The notes under the pieces are model-generated. The model did no database searches and was not told where the DNA came from. It saw only the letters and a list, made by a program, of their open reading frames with translations. The position numbers and the translations under genes were made by a program. From Gammaproteobacteria bacterium (GTDB lineage Bacteria; Pseudomonadota; Gammaproteobacteria; Pseudomonadales; Pseudohongiellaceae), in NCBI GenBank assembly GCA_030645995.1, contig JAUSMU010000404.1, positions 1 to 42,912 of the forward strand: DNA of 42,912 nt, read 5' to 3'. Positions 35,585 to 42,912 of this stretch are shown piece after piece. How positions within the stretch are numbered: the first letter of the stretch is position 1; the number at the start of each line of letters is the position of its first letter.

Positions 35585-36007
35585 TTGGACGAACGAAATT
35601 TACGCCTGCTGGAACAATTCTCGCGAATCCTCAGCGGCGATGGAGATCCGAGTGATCTGGGGTGTCATGGAACAGTCGGAGAGCTTTTGGCGCGCAGCCA
35701 TGAGATTTTCCCAGATGTGCCGGTCTGTGTGGTCAGCGACTGGGTGTGGGTCGATATTAGTATGAGTGTGGAGATGACCGCGCGCTTGCGTAGTACGAGA
35801 AATTTGGAGCCTGCTGTGCTGTACTCGGAGAGTGTGCAGTTTGATGAGAAGGGTCGATTCGGGCCAGGCTCGGTGGTTCGGACTTCCTGTCTGACGCAGT
35901 TTAAGGCGCCGTGTTTTTTTCGTACTCGAAACACCCTTTATGTGATGCAGGGCCCAGGGGTCAGACTATCTGTTGAGCCAGACGTTATCACAAACATGGT
36001 GTTTTAA
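35585..36007 (+). CDS. DUF6957-like small protein, copy 2
   Basis: 140 residues from TTG 35585, with GGAG eight bases before. Sequence IFPDVPVCVVSDWVWVD, then VLYSESVQFDEKGRFGPGSVVRTSCL and FFRTRNTLYVMQGPG. From memory this resembles the DUF6957 family (short proteins of Pseudomonas-type genomes, function unknown); the name is tentative. A truncated paralogue precedes it (35302-35537). No signal peptide or membrane segment is seen. Confidence 0.65.
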   Translation: MDERNLRLLEQFSRILSGDGDPSDLGCHGTVGELLARSHEIFPDVPVCVVSDWVWVDISMSVEMTARLRSTRNLEPAVLYSESVQFDEKGRFGPGSVVRTSCLTQFKAPCFFRTRNTLYVMQGPGVRLSVEPDVITNMVF

Positions 36008-36074
36008 TGTCATCCCCTATTGTTAAGGGGGCATCAACACTATCTCAATAAAATCCTTACTAGCAGGCGCACTC

Positions 36075-36881
36075 ATGAGCTCCAGAATCGTAAAACTCGC
36101 GCTTGCTTCAGACCTGCATCTGACACCCCACAGCGCAGAGTACCGAAAGGAGTTTCTGGCAGATTACCTGGCGCCAGATATCCTCGTATTGGCGGGTGAC
36201 ATCTCGCATGGGCTCACCACAATTGAAATGGTCCATGAAATCGCGGCGCGTTACCCAGGTCCCGAAATCGTACTCGTCGCGGGAAACCATGAATTTTACA
36301 GCCATATTCCGCGACCAGAGATGATTATCCGGCTGCGGGATGCCTTTAAGGACAATAATCGCATCCGCTTTTTAGAGAACGATCGTATAGACATAAAAGG
36401 AGTCACATTCCTCGGCTTCACACTGTGGAGCGATTTTTCCCTACTCGGCGAACCGGAGTTAGCAATGGCGCAGGCTCAGCGCGACATCAGCGATTTTTCG
36501 TTGATACAGGAGCGATTTAGGGTTCCATTCCATCCTAAAGATTGCGAACGGCTGTTCAGGGAAAGTTATGAATTTTTGACACAAAACTTAGCAGATTGTG
36601 AACCCGATCGGACGGTAGTCGTGAGCCATTTTGGGCCAGGGCTAGAAACGCAAAATCGGAATTTCGAGATAGGGCCGCTATCATCGTATTTTCAGGCAAA
36701 TGTGGCCTACCTGATCGATTGTTACCAGCCCGCGCTGTGGATCTACGGCCATAATCATGACAGCCAAGACTTTGCTCTGGGAGAGACGCGTATAGTCAGT
36801 AATCAATTGGGTTATAGCCGTGAGTCCGAATCCATCACCGGTTTTGATCCCAACAAAATCATTGAGATGGTCGTTGATTAA
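36075..36881 (+). CDS. calcineurin-like metallophosphoesterase
   Basis: 268 residues. Metal-binding motifs in order: D-x-H (SDLHL, D13/H15), GDIS (41-44), GNHE (70-73), VVSHFGPG and GHNHD near residue 225. All ligands are present, so it should be an active phosphoesterase or nuclease of Mre11/purple-phosphatase fold. Downstream lies a decayed second copy of the same gene (38330-38524). It follows the DUF6957-like gene by 67 bp on the same strand. Confidence 0.85.
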   Translation: MSSRIVKLALASDLHLTPHSAEYRKEFLADYLAPDILVLAGDISHGLTTIEMVHEIAARYPGPEIVLVAGNHEFYSHIPRPEMIIRLRDAFKDNNRIRFLENDRIDIKGVTFLGFTLWSDFSLLGEPELAMAQAQRDISDFSLIQERFRVPFHPKDCERLFRESYEFLTQNLADCEPDRTVVVSHFGPGLETQNRNFEIGPLSSYFQANVAYLIDCYQPALWIYGHNHDSQDFALGETRIVSNQLGYSRESESITGFDPNKIIEMVVD

Positions 36882-37044
36882 CACGTGAGCAGTCCGTTGG
36901 CTCAGGAATACGCTCAGCTATTCGATGGATCGGTGTGTCATCACCGTTGCCGCCCAGCCAGGCAATACCGTCAAACTCAACGACTTCCCATCGGCCGCCA
37001 GGGCGGCAAATGGTCCAATAGAACCCGGGTAAACGTGTTTCCAT
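36859..37044 (-). CDS. small protein, unknown
   Basis: 61 residues from ATG 37044 with TGGAG six bases upstream. Sequence TRLPGFYWTICRPGGRWEVVEFDG has the GFYW-x-x...W-x-V-x-E-[WF]-DG pattern seen in many short phage- and plasmid-type proteins of unknown function. It runs opposite to its neighbours and overlaps the phosphoesterase end by 23 bp. Confidence is moderate because it is short. Confidence 0.45.
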   Translation of the reverse strand: METRLPGFYWTICRPGGRWEVVEFDGIAWLGGNGDDTPIHRIAERIPEPTDCSRVNQRPSQ

Positions 37045-37300
37045 GATATCTCCAGCACAAGTTTGTAGTTGTATTTTCAATATAGACTGCTTAGACAGAT
37101 TCTGCTGGATTTTCCTGTCAGATCAGCACACCAATGCAACATCGGTAGATCTTACGACACAAATTATCGCTTACAAGGTGGATTTTGATGCTGAGCCAAC
37201 ACGCGTTTGGTTTGTTGCAAAAAGCAATGTGTCAATGGCCAATAATTTTGGCCCTTACGGCAATAAATTCAGACAGTTATAAATTTCGGGGATGAAAGAC

Positions 37301-37870
37301 ATGAGTGATTTAATTGCGGTCTGCGATTTAGAAGCCACCTGCTGGGAAGATGGGGAGACTCAAACAATCGACCGAATGGAAGTCATTGAAATTGGCTGTC
37401 TATTAACTGATTTCGAGGGCCATCTGATAGATGAGTTTGCGAGTTTCGTACGCCCGGTGCAAAACCCTATCCTGACAGATTTCTGTACCAAACTGACGAT
37501 GATCAGGCAGGAAGATGTCGATAATGCGCCCTTGTTTTGTGATGCCATGAAGGCGCTGGATATATGGGCGGGTGGAAGGAACATTTGCTGGGCCAGCTGG
37601 GGGAAGTTTGATTGCAAGCTTTTGCTCAATGAACAAAAGCGGTACGGGGAGGAGTTTCAGTTTTTGCAGGTTCCTCACTTAAATATCAAAGACGCCTGGC
37701 GACGCTCCACTAGGCACAGTCGAAACACCGATCTTTACCAGGCTTTGGCTTTCCATGGCCTGGAGTTTGATGGTGTACCTCACCGGGCGCTTACGGACGC
37801 AAAAAACACGGCCAAGCTTCTACCATTTATTCCGCGGGCAAATATTGTACGAGAGATGAGAGCAATATGA
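37301..37870 (+). CDS. DEDDh 3'-5' exonuclease (ERI-1/KapD-like), intact copy
   Basis: 189 residues from ATG 37301, which has GGGGA ten bases upstream; ATG 37292 in frame lacks a site. Exo I motif DLEATCW (D9, E11), Exo II around FDCKLLLN, Exo III HRALTDAKN with the catalytic H and D. It resembles ERI-1/KapD-type exonucleases acting on RNA 3' ends or single-stranded DNA. Overlaps the second copy by four bases (ATGA at 37867). Confidence 0.85.
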   Translation: MSDLIAVCDLEATCWEDGETQTIDRMEVIEIGCLLTDFEGHLIDEFASFVRPVQNPILTDFCTKLTMIRQEDVDNAPLFCDAMKALDIWAGGRNICWASWGKFDCKLLLNEQKRYGEEFQFLQVPHLNIKDAWRRSTRHSRNTDLYQALAFHGLEFDGVPHRALTDAKNTAKLLPFIPRANIVREMRAI

Positions 37871-38273
37871 GTAATTCAGGGTTACTCGTTATTTGTGACC
37901 TAGAGGCCACCTGCCGGGAGGATGGCGTATCACCGGCTATTGACGAAATGGAAGCTATTGAAATCGGATGTGTCCTCTGTGATCTAAGTGGCAATGTCTT
38001 TGACGAATTCGCAACGTTTGTTCGGCCTATTCAAAACCCAATTTTGAGCCCATTTTGTCGACAGCTAACAAGTATCTCCCAAAATGATGTCGACTGTGCG
38101 CCATTGTTTGAAGAGGCGATGCAGTTACTTGATGCCTGGTGCGCAGGACGACATGCTTTTTGGTCTAGCTGGGGAAATTACGATCGAAGACTGCTGCTGA
38201 ATCAGGAGCAACGAAATCAGAGCAGCTCCATCTTTACCAACTAAGCTATAGATTAATACTGAAGACGATTCTG
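37867..38273 (+). pseudogene. DEDDh exonuclease, second copy, deleted and frameshifted
   Basis: The frame from ATG 37867 ends at 38244 (125 residues) and parallels the intact gene up to RRLLLNQEQ: VICDLEATCREDG, EAIEIGCVLCDLSGNVFDEFA, WSSWGNYD. About 50 codons are then missing and the homology resumes in another frame (LHLYQLSYRL against DLYQALAFHGL). The Exo III H...D pair is gone, so the product should be inactive. It is a decayed tandem duplicate. Confidence 0.75.
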
Positions 38274-38329
38274 TAGTGCACACAAGATTTAATAACGAAG
38301 GGAATGTTAAGGATCGCTGTTATGCCTAA

Positions 38330-38524
38330 TCCATCATCGAGAAGTTCCAACCTGCTTTATGGATTTTTGGACACAACCATCACAGCCATGACATCCAAAT
38401 AGGAAGCACTAGAGTTGTCAGCAATCAGCTGGGGTATCCATCAGAGGCAGGGTTTATACCCAGTTATCGCGCCGATAAGACAATCGACCTGAACAGCAGT
38501 AGAGAAGAAAATGAGAAGCCCTAG
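38330..38524 (+). pseudogene. metallophosphoesterase C-terminal relic, second copy
   Basis: The frame after TAA 38327 reads FQPALWIFGHNHHSHDIQIG then RVVSNQLGYPSE and ends at TAG 38522-38524. It matches the intact gene (YQPALWIYGHNHDSQDFALG, RIVSNQLGYSRE). The upstream part (D-x-H, GDIS, GNHE) is absent. With the exonuclease copies this shows that a phosphoesterase-exonuclease pair has been duplicated and one set is decaying. Confidence 0.75.
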
Positions 38525-38785
38525 TCCAAGTCGAAAGTCGGGCCTTTCCAACGACTTCATTTTCATAGGAGCCCGAGATAAATGGACCTGCAGCGGTGTT
38601 CACTTATAGGGAAATTAGGAGTGTTATTGAGATAAGCAAACATCGCTAAGATCAATATAAATTGTCTCCAATCGACGGCAATTCAAATAGCGTCACGCAA
38701 TTGACCACCCAGGTATACGGTGTCGCCGTTAACCGCGCCATGATACGACGACTGTCGATTAACTATCAGACATTCCCATACATGA
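38525..38785. other. intergenic stretch with a possible RidA-like relic on the - strand
   Basis: No intact gene. On the - strand, near 38694-38778, one frame reads YHGAVNGDTVYLGGQL before a stop, which resembles the N-terminal strand of RidA-family proteins (A-V-...-G-D-T-V-Y-L-x-G-Q). It is too short to name firmly. The remainder shows nothing I can assign. Confidence 0.25.
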
Positions 38786-38855
38786 ATCACATATGATGAA
38801 TTTGAAAGAAATTGATCATATGTGATTAAAACAGGCCAAAACGATCATATATGAT
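38786..38855 (+). promoter_or_regulatory. three palindromic operators, 29 bp apart
   Basis: ATCACATATGAT (38786-38797), ATCATATGTGAT (38815-38826) and ATCATATATGAT (38844-38855). The centres are exactly 29 bp apart. Copies 2 and 3 continue with TAAAA. They end at the region preceding the XRE gene, the expected place for its autoregulation. The third covers the ATG at 38851. Confidence 0.75.
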
Positions 38856-38880
38856 TAAAATCAACGAAGGCTTGTCGGTA

Positions 38881-39165
38881 ATGATAGGCCGTCAGCTAAA
38901 GGCTCGTCGAAAGCAGGTTTTCCCTAAAGATACACAACGGGACACTGCAATCCGCATAGGAGTCGGTGTCTCCACTTACAGCAGGATGGAGCGAGGAGAT
39001 GACAGGGTCTCCCTGCGTCACTATTTAGACGCTGCAACCATTTTAAGATGCGAGAAATCGTTCCACCCCCTCTTCGTGGAGCCCGATGTCAGAGAAGGGC
39101 TAATTGAACGTGCTCTCCGGGAGCTAAATCAGAAAAAAAGAAAAATTAATAAGGCCGCCAAATAA
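38881..39165 (+). CDS. XRE-family HTH regulator
   Basis: 94 residues from ATG 38881, with GAAGG ten bases before; the frame can be extended to ATG 38851, but that codon lies inside an operator palindrome and has no ribosome site. HTH region IGRQLKARRKQ, AIRIGVGVSTYSRMERGDD; a helical, Lys-rich C-terminal tail follows. It resembles HipB/antitoxin-type repressors, but no toxin gene follows; the next gene is an ABC permease. It most likely represses its own promoter through the three upstream palindromes. Confidence 0.8.
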   Translation: MIGRQLKARRKQVFPKDTQRDTAIRIGVGVSTYSRMERGDDRVSLRHYLDAATILRCEKSFHPLFVEPDVREGLIERALRELNQKKRKINKAAK

Positions 39166-39336
39166 CGCCCAGCTACTCCCAATCCCGTCAGGAACTCCTC
39201 ATTTGATGAAACGCTCGCGAGCCATAGCCGTTGGTCCGTCAAGATAGTGATATCATCTAAAACCAATATTCATAGAACATATCAAATGCAATAGTGCACC
39301 CACATCAGGACCGTAAGATCAAATAAGAGACAGGAA

Positions 39337-41772
39337 ATGTACGCAAGCTACCTGATCATTGCCTTCCGCAACATAGCCAGGAATCCCTTGATTTCAGCTA
39401 TCAAGATTATCAGCCTCGCACTGGGCCTGTCTGCCAGCGTGCTTGTCCTGATGTATACCAACTATGTGAACAATTACGACAAGAGCTTTGATAATTGGGA
39501 AAACATCTATCGCCTGTCAGCCAGCACCAGAGCAGATTTCAACAGCGCTCCCGAGCCGTATGCGGAAAGGTTTGCGCTAGATTATCCGCAGATCGACAAA
39601 ATTGCCAAGATCAGACCAGAGAACGGTCTTTTTACATCGGAGCGTGAATCCTATCAGCTGCCGTTCTTCTGGGTCGATCCGCAAATCATCGAGTTGTTTT
39701 CATTGGAGTTTGAATCCGGTGCGCCGCAAAGCGCCCTGCTGGAGCCCAATTCACTGGTCATAAACCAGAACACCGCGCAGTTGCTGTTCGGGGAAGAAGA
39801 CCCGATCGGCAAGCGGGTGACATACAATGGTATAGCGGATCTGATGGTAACGGGCGTTGTACGCAACGTGCCAGAGAACTCCTATTTTGACTTTTCTGCC
39901 ATGATCACTGTTCAAACTGGCAGGGGCATTTTCGGAGAAGGCTTCATGGGGGGCAATAACTGGATCGTTTTTGCGCCAACCCAGACCTACTTTTCTGTGC
40001 GCTCTTCAAGCGATGCTCAGGCAATTTATGAGGATCGAACAGGATTTCTGGAAAGGAATATTCCCGAGCAGACTAGGGCGTATGCTACCGAGTCGAATCT
40101 CAGGCTTAACATTGAGCCGCTGGCAGACGTCTTTATGTCACCTCTGCCAGGGTACAACAGCGGCGGATATGAGAGAAAAGCATTTTTCTACGCAATCAAC
40201 GCTTTTGGCATGCTTGTACTGGTGGCCTCCTGCATCAATGTCATTAGCCTGTCGATCTCACAGATCAAAAGCCGCGCCAAAGAGATCGGAGTACGAAGAA
40301 CCATTGGGGCAGTCAGGTCCCAACTTGCCGTTCAGTTTGTAGTCGAATCGCTGTTCTTTACTGCGCTCGCTTTTATCGTTGCGGCTCCTATCGTGATTCT
40401 TGCAACGCCCGCTTTTGAAAATTTCACCTACACATCCTTGTCATTTGGGCATCTGGCAGGCTCTGCCTCCATTCTCTGGGTGGTCTCCTCGGTCATTGCT
40501 GTGGGAGTTCTGTGCGGCCTTGTCCCCGCCACTGTCCTGTCCCGAATTCAGCCCAACATATCAAGCACCGGACGCATGACGGTGAGCAGGAGAGGCTCAG
40601 CAGCACGCTCAGCGATTACAACCGTTCAGTTTTTCCTGTCGAACACCTTTGTCCTGCTCGCAATCGCGACCTATGTGCTGATTGATTATTTGAACGAGAT
40701 GGATCTTGGATACAGCAAAGATGATCTCGTGGTTATGGCCGCCACCTACAATCCCAGATCTTATGGGGATTACAACTACGAAGCTTTGGCCAATGAGATG
40801 AGTCAGCACCCGGGTGTTCTGTCGGTAGCAAAGTCGTCTAGTGCTCCACCTGCTGCGGGCGGGAGAAATCCCTGGAGGAGGGCAGAGTGGCCTGCCGATC
40901 GAACCATGCTATTGAGCAACAACGCCGTGGATGTCAATTACATCGATGCATTGCAACTGAAGGTGATCGCCGGCCGTGGGTACTCGCGTGATTTTCCCAG
41001 TGACATTATTCCAGCAACTAATGCGAACCGCGAACAAGTGTATGGCGTGGTACTGACCCGATCCGGAGTCACTGACCTTGAATTCCAATCCATGGAAGAA
41101 GCCGTTGGAAGCGTCTTGGAGTTCAATGGCATGACCACTAAGGTGATCGGTGTAGTCGAAGATTTTCGTCTCTCAGGCGGCATGGAGAACAGCGCCTCTT
41201 CAATTCGCGCACTGTGGGCGACGGATCAGAAACTCCAATACTTTATCCTCAGATTGGATCCGGCTCAAATCTCAAGCGCAACGAGGCACATTGAGGAGGT
41301 CTGGTCACGTCACCGCCCCAATGAAATTGTGAATATGACCTTTTTAGAACAGGCATACGGCTCGTTGATCGAGCAGAGAACCGCCGGAGTACGGATTGCG
41401 TCAATATTTTCCGCCATTACCACCATTGTCATCGCCTTTTTAGGATTATTCGCGCTGGCCTTCTACACGGCTCAGCGTCGAACCAAGGAGATCGGTATTC
41501 GCAGCGTGCTCGGGGCCACCCCCGAATTGATCTCGATGATGATTCTCGTGGATTTTTTAAAACCAGTTGCCATTGCCTGCGTCTTCTCCTCGGTGGCCGG
41601 TCATTATGCGGTGAATTATTTGTACTCCTATTTTTCATCGCGGCCTGACTTCTCCATTTCAATTTACGTAATGGTTTCCTTGTGCACTATTGCACTGGCG
41701 GCCGTAGCCGTCATGAGCCAGTGCTACAGGATGGCCATGCTCAGTCCGGTGAAATCGCTCAGATATGAATAA
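39337..41772 (+). CDS. orphan FtsX/MacB-type ABC permease
   Basis: 811 residues. N-terminal helix (about 18-40), periplasmic MacB_PCD-like domain (about 40-270), a block of three helices (FYAINAFGMLVLVASCINV, FFTALAFIVAAPIVIL, ILWVVSSVIAVGVLCGL) with KSRAKEIGVRRTIGA. A second copy of the pattern follows, with helix near 430-450 and another three helices at the end (RRTKEIGIRSVLGATPELI). This is the tandem-duplicated FtsX permease that exports via a HlyD adaptor and an ATPase. No ATPase is in the window; a broken HlyD adaptor lies to the right on the other strand. Confidence 0.85.
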   Translation: MYASYLIIAFRNIARNPLISAIKIISLALGLSASVLVLMYTNYVNNYDKSFDNWENIYRLSASTRADFNSAPEPYAERFALDYPQIDKIAKIRPENGLFTSERESYQLPFFWVDPQIIELFSLEFESGAPQSALLEPNSLVINQNTAQLLFGEEDPIGKRVTYNGIADLMVTGVVRNVPENSYFDFSAMITVQTGRGIFGEGFMGGNNWIVFAPTQTYFSVRSSSDAQAIYEDRTGFLERNIPEQTRAYATESNLRLNIEPLADVFMSPLPGYNSGGYERKAFFYAINAFGMLVLVASCINVISLSISQIKSRAKEIGVRRTIGAVRSQLAVQFVVESLFFTALAFIVAAPIVILATPAFENFTYTSLSFGHLAGSASILWVVSSVIAVGVLCGLVPATVLSRIQPNISSTGRMTVSRRGSAARSAITTVQFFLSNTFVLLAIATYVLIDYLNEMDLGYSKDDLVVMAATYNPRSYGDYNYEALANEMSQHPGVLSVAKSSSAPPAAGGRNPWRRAEWPADRTMLLSNNAVDVNYIDALQLKVIAGRGYSRDFPSDIIPATNANREQVYGVVLTRSGVTDLEFQSMEEAVGSVLEFNGMTTKVIGVVEDFRLSGGMENSASSIRALWATDQKLQYFILRLDPAQISSATRHIEEVWSRHRPNEIVNMTFLEQAYGSLIEQRTAGVRIASIFSAITTIVIAFLGLFALAFYTAQRRTKEIGIRSVLGATPELISMMILVDFLKPVAIACVFSSVAGHYAVNYLYSYFSSRPDFSISIYVMVSLCTIALAAVAVMSQCYRMAMLSPVKSLRYE

Positions 41773-41995
41773 GCATGCGACGCCCCTGTCACAGATGGCA
41801 TACGCTAAACATATTCGAAAGGTTGTAAGAAGCTGCGCAACAAGCTGGCTCGCCAGGACTCCAGGATTTAGTCCTGCCAGCAAGACGAGTTCGCTGCTAG
41901 CTTGCTGCATGGCTTGGTTGTCAGGAGAAGGCCCCGCTCTGGCAGGATAGTTGACACCACCCACTTTTTACCAGATTGGGCGATTGAGAATAGCA
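41773..41995. other. intergenic stretch with hairpin and possible IS end
   Basis: AGGACT (41857-41862) can pair with AGTCCT (41872-41877), a short hairpin following the permease gene. From about 41949, TAGTTGACACCACCCACT leads into the OrfA stump and could be an IS terminal sequence, but no partner end is seen. Confidence 0.35.
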
Positions 41996-42124
41996 GTGCC
42001 ACGGTTTTCAGAAGGATGCAAAGAAGCAGTTTTAAGTCGGTTGCTGCCACCGTACAACATGACGGTGTCGGAGCTTGCAAAAATGGAAGGCATCAGCGGG
42101 GAAAACCCGCGACAACTATCTTGA
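41996..42124 (+). pseudogene. IS transposase OrfA stump (IS3-like)
   Basis: GTG 41996 opens a 42-residue frame VPRFSEGCKEAVLSRLLPPY then MTVSELAKMEGIS, stopping at 42122. It matches the N-terminal helix-turn-helix of IS3-type OrfA (FKE-VL-RLLPP-N--V-EL---GIS--TLY-W). The part that should read TLYNWR is missing. Only the front of the element remains, and no IS right end or OrfB is seen. Confidence 0.6.
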
Positions 42125-42156
42125 AAAGCGCCACCCGTTGGGCTCTTTCGCCACTT

Positions 42157-42786
42157 CTATTGCACCAGCTCAATCCTCTCTACATCACCGATCTGTGAAT
42201 ACGCGGACGTGATGACACTTTCGCCGACCGAGAGTCCTTCACGTACTTCTACAAAACGGTTGTTGCGTCGGCCGGTGACGATGTTGCGGCGAGCGGCGTA
42301 GTTGCTTTCCGCATCCACGACGAACACCCAGTTACCGCCGGTGTCCTGAATGAAGCCACCGAGTGGCAGCAGCAAGGATTCCACAGGATTGCCCAAAGTG
42401 AGATCCAGCTGCAGTGTCTGTCCGCGACGGATGTTGTCGGGCGTCCCACCTTCGAAGATGAGATCCACAGTGAAGGTACCTTCTATGATCTCCGGATACA
42501 CCTTCAGCACGCTGGCCTGAAACTGCTGGCCAGCCAACGTGAAGCGTGCAGACTGTCCCGGCGCGACCCGTGTTACATAGTATTCGTCAACCTGCGCGAC
42601 TATCTTGTACTTGTCGATCACGTCAATCTGGCCGAGGCGCTGTCCTCGGATCTTGCTCTCGCCAATCTCCACCGGCAGCGAGGTCAGCTGTCCGGCAACC
42701 GGCGCACGCACCAACAGGATCTCGTAACTGTTCACGGAAAGTGTCAGGTTGTCCTGCATATTGCTCATCTGCCCGGCGATCTGCAG
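42157..42786 (-). pseudogene. HlyD-family efflux adaptor, C-terminal part, cut at CTGCAG
   Basis: The - strand is open from 42786 to TAA/stop at 42157. It reads LQIAGQMSNMQDNLTLSVNS, then VRAPVAGQLTSLPVEIGES (lipoyl half), beta-barrel VAQVDEYYVTRVAPGQSARF and the membrane-proximal domain. An in-frame stop precedes CTG at 42787-42789, and the N-terminal half is missing on this strand. The matching coil half lies on the + strand from 42781. Such adaptors join FtsX-type permeases to the outer membrane. Confidence 0.75.
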
Positions 42787-42912
42787 TTACAACTGGCGAG
42801 CAATGACACGCAGACCACCGAGCAGTTGAACAACCTCGCCAACATCAGCAACGGCCTGGAAACCACGCGCCTGATGACCGAACGTGCGTTGATCGATACC
42901 GAGTATCGCATC
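42781..42912 (+). pseudogene. HlyD-family adaptor, N-terminal coil fragment in inverted orientation
   Basis: Frame from CTGCAG to the right edge (44 codons) reads LQLQLASNDTQTTEQLNN then NGLETTRLMTERALIDTEYRI, an alpha-hairpin segment of the same adaptor family that should come before the - strand fragment. It starts at the same six bases at which the - strand frame stops, so an internal piece of the gene is reversed, naturally or through cloning/assembly. Confidence 0.65.

Noticed and set aside
37043-37282. 79-codon + strand frame between the phosphoesterase and the exonuclease
   Set aside because: No ribosome site, overlaps the more convincing small - strand gene, and no recognisable motif; kept out for lack of support.
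38694-38778. RidA-like fragment on the - strand
   Set aside because: Only about 16 residues resemble RidA; could be chance, so not listed as a gene relic.
41949-42124. Intact insertion sequence
   Set aside because: Only the first third of an OrfA and one possible end are visible; no OrfB or opposite inverted repeat.
32718-42156. Complete integrative element or prophage
   Set aside because: No integrase, structural gene, tRNA-derived attachment site or matching end repeats could be found in the accessory stretch.

Overview
The window looks like a piece of a gammaproteobacterial chromosome (moderately GC-rich, Pseudomonas-like gene order, marine/OM-type flavour; I cannot name the genus). The order xseB-ispA-dxs on the + strand facing glyA-nrdR-ribD-ribE-ribBA-ribH-nusB-thiL-pgpA-ribA on the - strand is the arrangement known from Pseudomonas and relatives. 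Here a RAYT transposase gene, a vitamin B12 block and a cyclic-di-GMP signalling pair lie between the two groups.

Layout. 1-825: start of a membrane sensor running off the left edge. 1179-3116: a three-gene set (lipoprotein cytochrome c', HupE/UreJ-like membrane protein, membrane-anchored protein), ended by a strong bidirectional hairpin. 3203-6547 (-): two exported proteins of linked families, a small exported beta-rich protein, a 2OG-Fe(II) oxygenase and an RRM protein, plus the fossil C-terminus of an alpha/beta hydrolase. 6837-10519 (+): ybiT-like ABC-F ATPase, dbpA RNA helicase and a DTW-domain tRNA modifier (ribosome/tRNA functions). 10533-11810 (-): a MAPEG protein and an unknown membrane protein. 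11958-15149 (+): xseB-ispA-dxs. 15176-15949 (-): RAYT transposase flanked by inverted REP-like palindromes, one of which contains the dxs stop codon. 16170-19927 (+): cobalamin riboswitch, btuB-like receptor, cobO and btuF-like binding protein. 20094-23487 (+): a PotD/NspS-like binding protein overlapping an MbaA-like GGDEF-EAL protein. 23913-31974 (-): riboflavin/thiamine/nusB/nrdR/glyA block.

From about 32.7 kb the sequence becomes AT-richer and accessory. A controller-type XRE regulator is divergent from a two-gene operon (winged-helix/coiled-coil protein plus SF2 helicase) whose promoter carries two direct-repeat operator half-elements. Behind it lies a locus of duplicated and decaying genes: two copies of a small DUF-like gene (the first needing a -1 shift at a T TTT TTC heptamer), two of a metallophosphoesterase and two of a DEDDh exonuclease. 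Then come an XRE gene under three identical-period palindromes, an orphan FtsX-type permease, an IS OrfA stump and a HlyD-type adaptor gene that is interrupted by an apparent inversion exactly at a CTGCAG palindrome near the right edge.

The strongest candidates for something undescribed are (a) the XRE / winged-helix / SF2-helicase operon with its duplicated nuclease-phosphoesterase cargo, possibly a defence island, and (b) four ~110-120 bp intergenic elements whose inner core is conserved while their outer arms differ completely but remain self-complementary.
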